Shown here one piece after another: positions 23,075 through 23,124 of a stretch of 23,124 bases of DNA; position 1 is the first letter of the stretch, and the number at the start of each line of letters is the position of its first letter. Source of the DNA: Victivallaceae bacterium (GTDB lineage Bacteria; Verrucomicrobiota; Lentisphaeria; Victivallales; Victivallaceae); assembly GCA_028717165.1 (NCBI GenBank), contig JAQUOK010000008.1, positions 1 through 23,124 on the forward strand. Reading direction: 5' to 3'. Below the pieces are notes generated by a model, which was given only the letters and a program-made list of their open reading frames with translations, ran no database searches and was not told the origin of the DNA. The position numbers and the translations under genes are program-made.

Positions 23075-23124
23075 ATGCCAAAGCAAAATAAAAAAAAATT
23101 GAAAAGCGGTTTGAGCAGCACCCA
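23075..23124 (+). CDS. Possible start of a further gene, cut by window end
   Basis: An ATG at 23075 opens a frame that stays open to the window edge (MPKQNKKKLKSGLSST), beginning with a basic stretch. GGGGA at 23067-23071 is only three bases upstream, which is short for a ribosome site. Gap and strand fit another gene of the cargo operon, but sixteen codons are too few to identify it. Confidence 0.3.
   Translation, partial: MPKQNKKKLKSGLSST

Larger units (their letters stand above)
979..23124. mobile_element. Integrative element (left end and body, right end not seen)
   Basis: The boundary is inferred from the interrupted pseudopilin and the core-like site at 965-985. The body contains a tyrosine recombinase at the edge, a PRTRC cassette with its ParB-related protein, a methylase/SNF2-helicase fusion and an ArdC-type antirestriction protein, all families typical of plasmids and integrative conjugative elements. 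Nearly every gene is on the plus strand, facing away from the putative attL. No relaxase, coupling protein, type IV secretion gene, replication initiator or ParA is visible here, so conjugation and autonomous replication are undetermined. Restriction-modification cargo occupies the right of the window. Confidence 0.75.

Noticed and set aside
1..23124. CRISPR array, tRNA or rRNA genes
   Set aside because: No regularly spaced direct repeats, and no tRNA- or rRNA-like sequence was recognised on either strand. The element edge is in a protein gene, not a tRNA.

Overview
The window looks like the left end of a large integrated mobile element in a member of the Lentisphaerota (Victivallis-like) or a related PVC-group bacterium. 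The taxonomic clue is the minus-strand gene at the left edge. It is a pseudopilin of the H-X9-DG type, with the I-A-I-I-A-I-L-A-G-M-L-L-P-A-L-N core and a downstream domain ending in H-x9-D-G. Such genes are very numerous in Lentisphaerota and Planctomycetota genomes. The assignment rests on this one gene.

Layout. (1) 1-978 is chromosomal flank: about 390 bp of non-coding DNA full of inverted repeats, then the 3' part of the pseudopilin gene with its own terminator. The gene has lost its prepilin leader at 965-985, where two perfect 7-bp inverted arms flank a 7-bp spacer. That is the shape of a tyrosine-recombinase core site, so this is probably attL. (2) 979-2975 is the integration module: a regulatory region, a 499-aa tyrosine recombinase facing into the element, and a strong hairpin. 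(3) 2999-6785 is mainly a PRTRC (ParB-Related, ThiF-Related Cassette) operon in the order E, C, small ORF, F, B, ThiF, tightly packed with overlaps at several joints. By family knowledge C is ubiquitin-like, B is E2-like and ThiF is E1-like. No JAB-type protein A and no actin-like protein D are visible. (4) 6973-9812 holds five poorly characterised accessory genes, followed by an intrinsic terminator. (5) 9916-18033 holds a ~1,690-aa adenine-methylase/SNF2-helicase fusion, the ParB-related protein of the PRTRC system, two small unknown genes and an ArdC-type antirestriction protein. (6) 18034-23124 is compositionally different, more AT-rich cargo. A 42-codon coding remnant is followed by a three-gene, overlapping restriction-modification operon (short N6-adenine methylase half, Eco57I-like methylase with NPPY, GIY-YIG nuclease/helicase). 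A further gene may begin at the right edge.

How it fits together. The integrase mounts the element in a conserved pseudopilin 5' end. ParB, the methylase-helicase and ArdC are typical plasmid/ICE maintenance and establishment functions. The PRTRC genes form a conserved but biochemically unexplained protein-conjugation-like module. The restriction-modification operon is probably defence or addiction cargo. The right end, any transfer genes, and a replication origin are not in the window.
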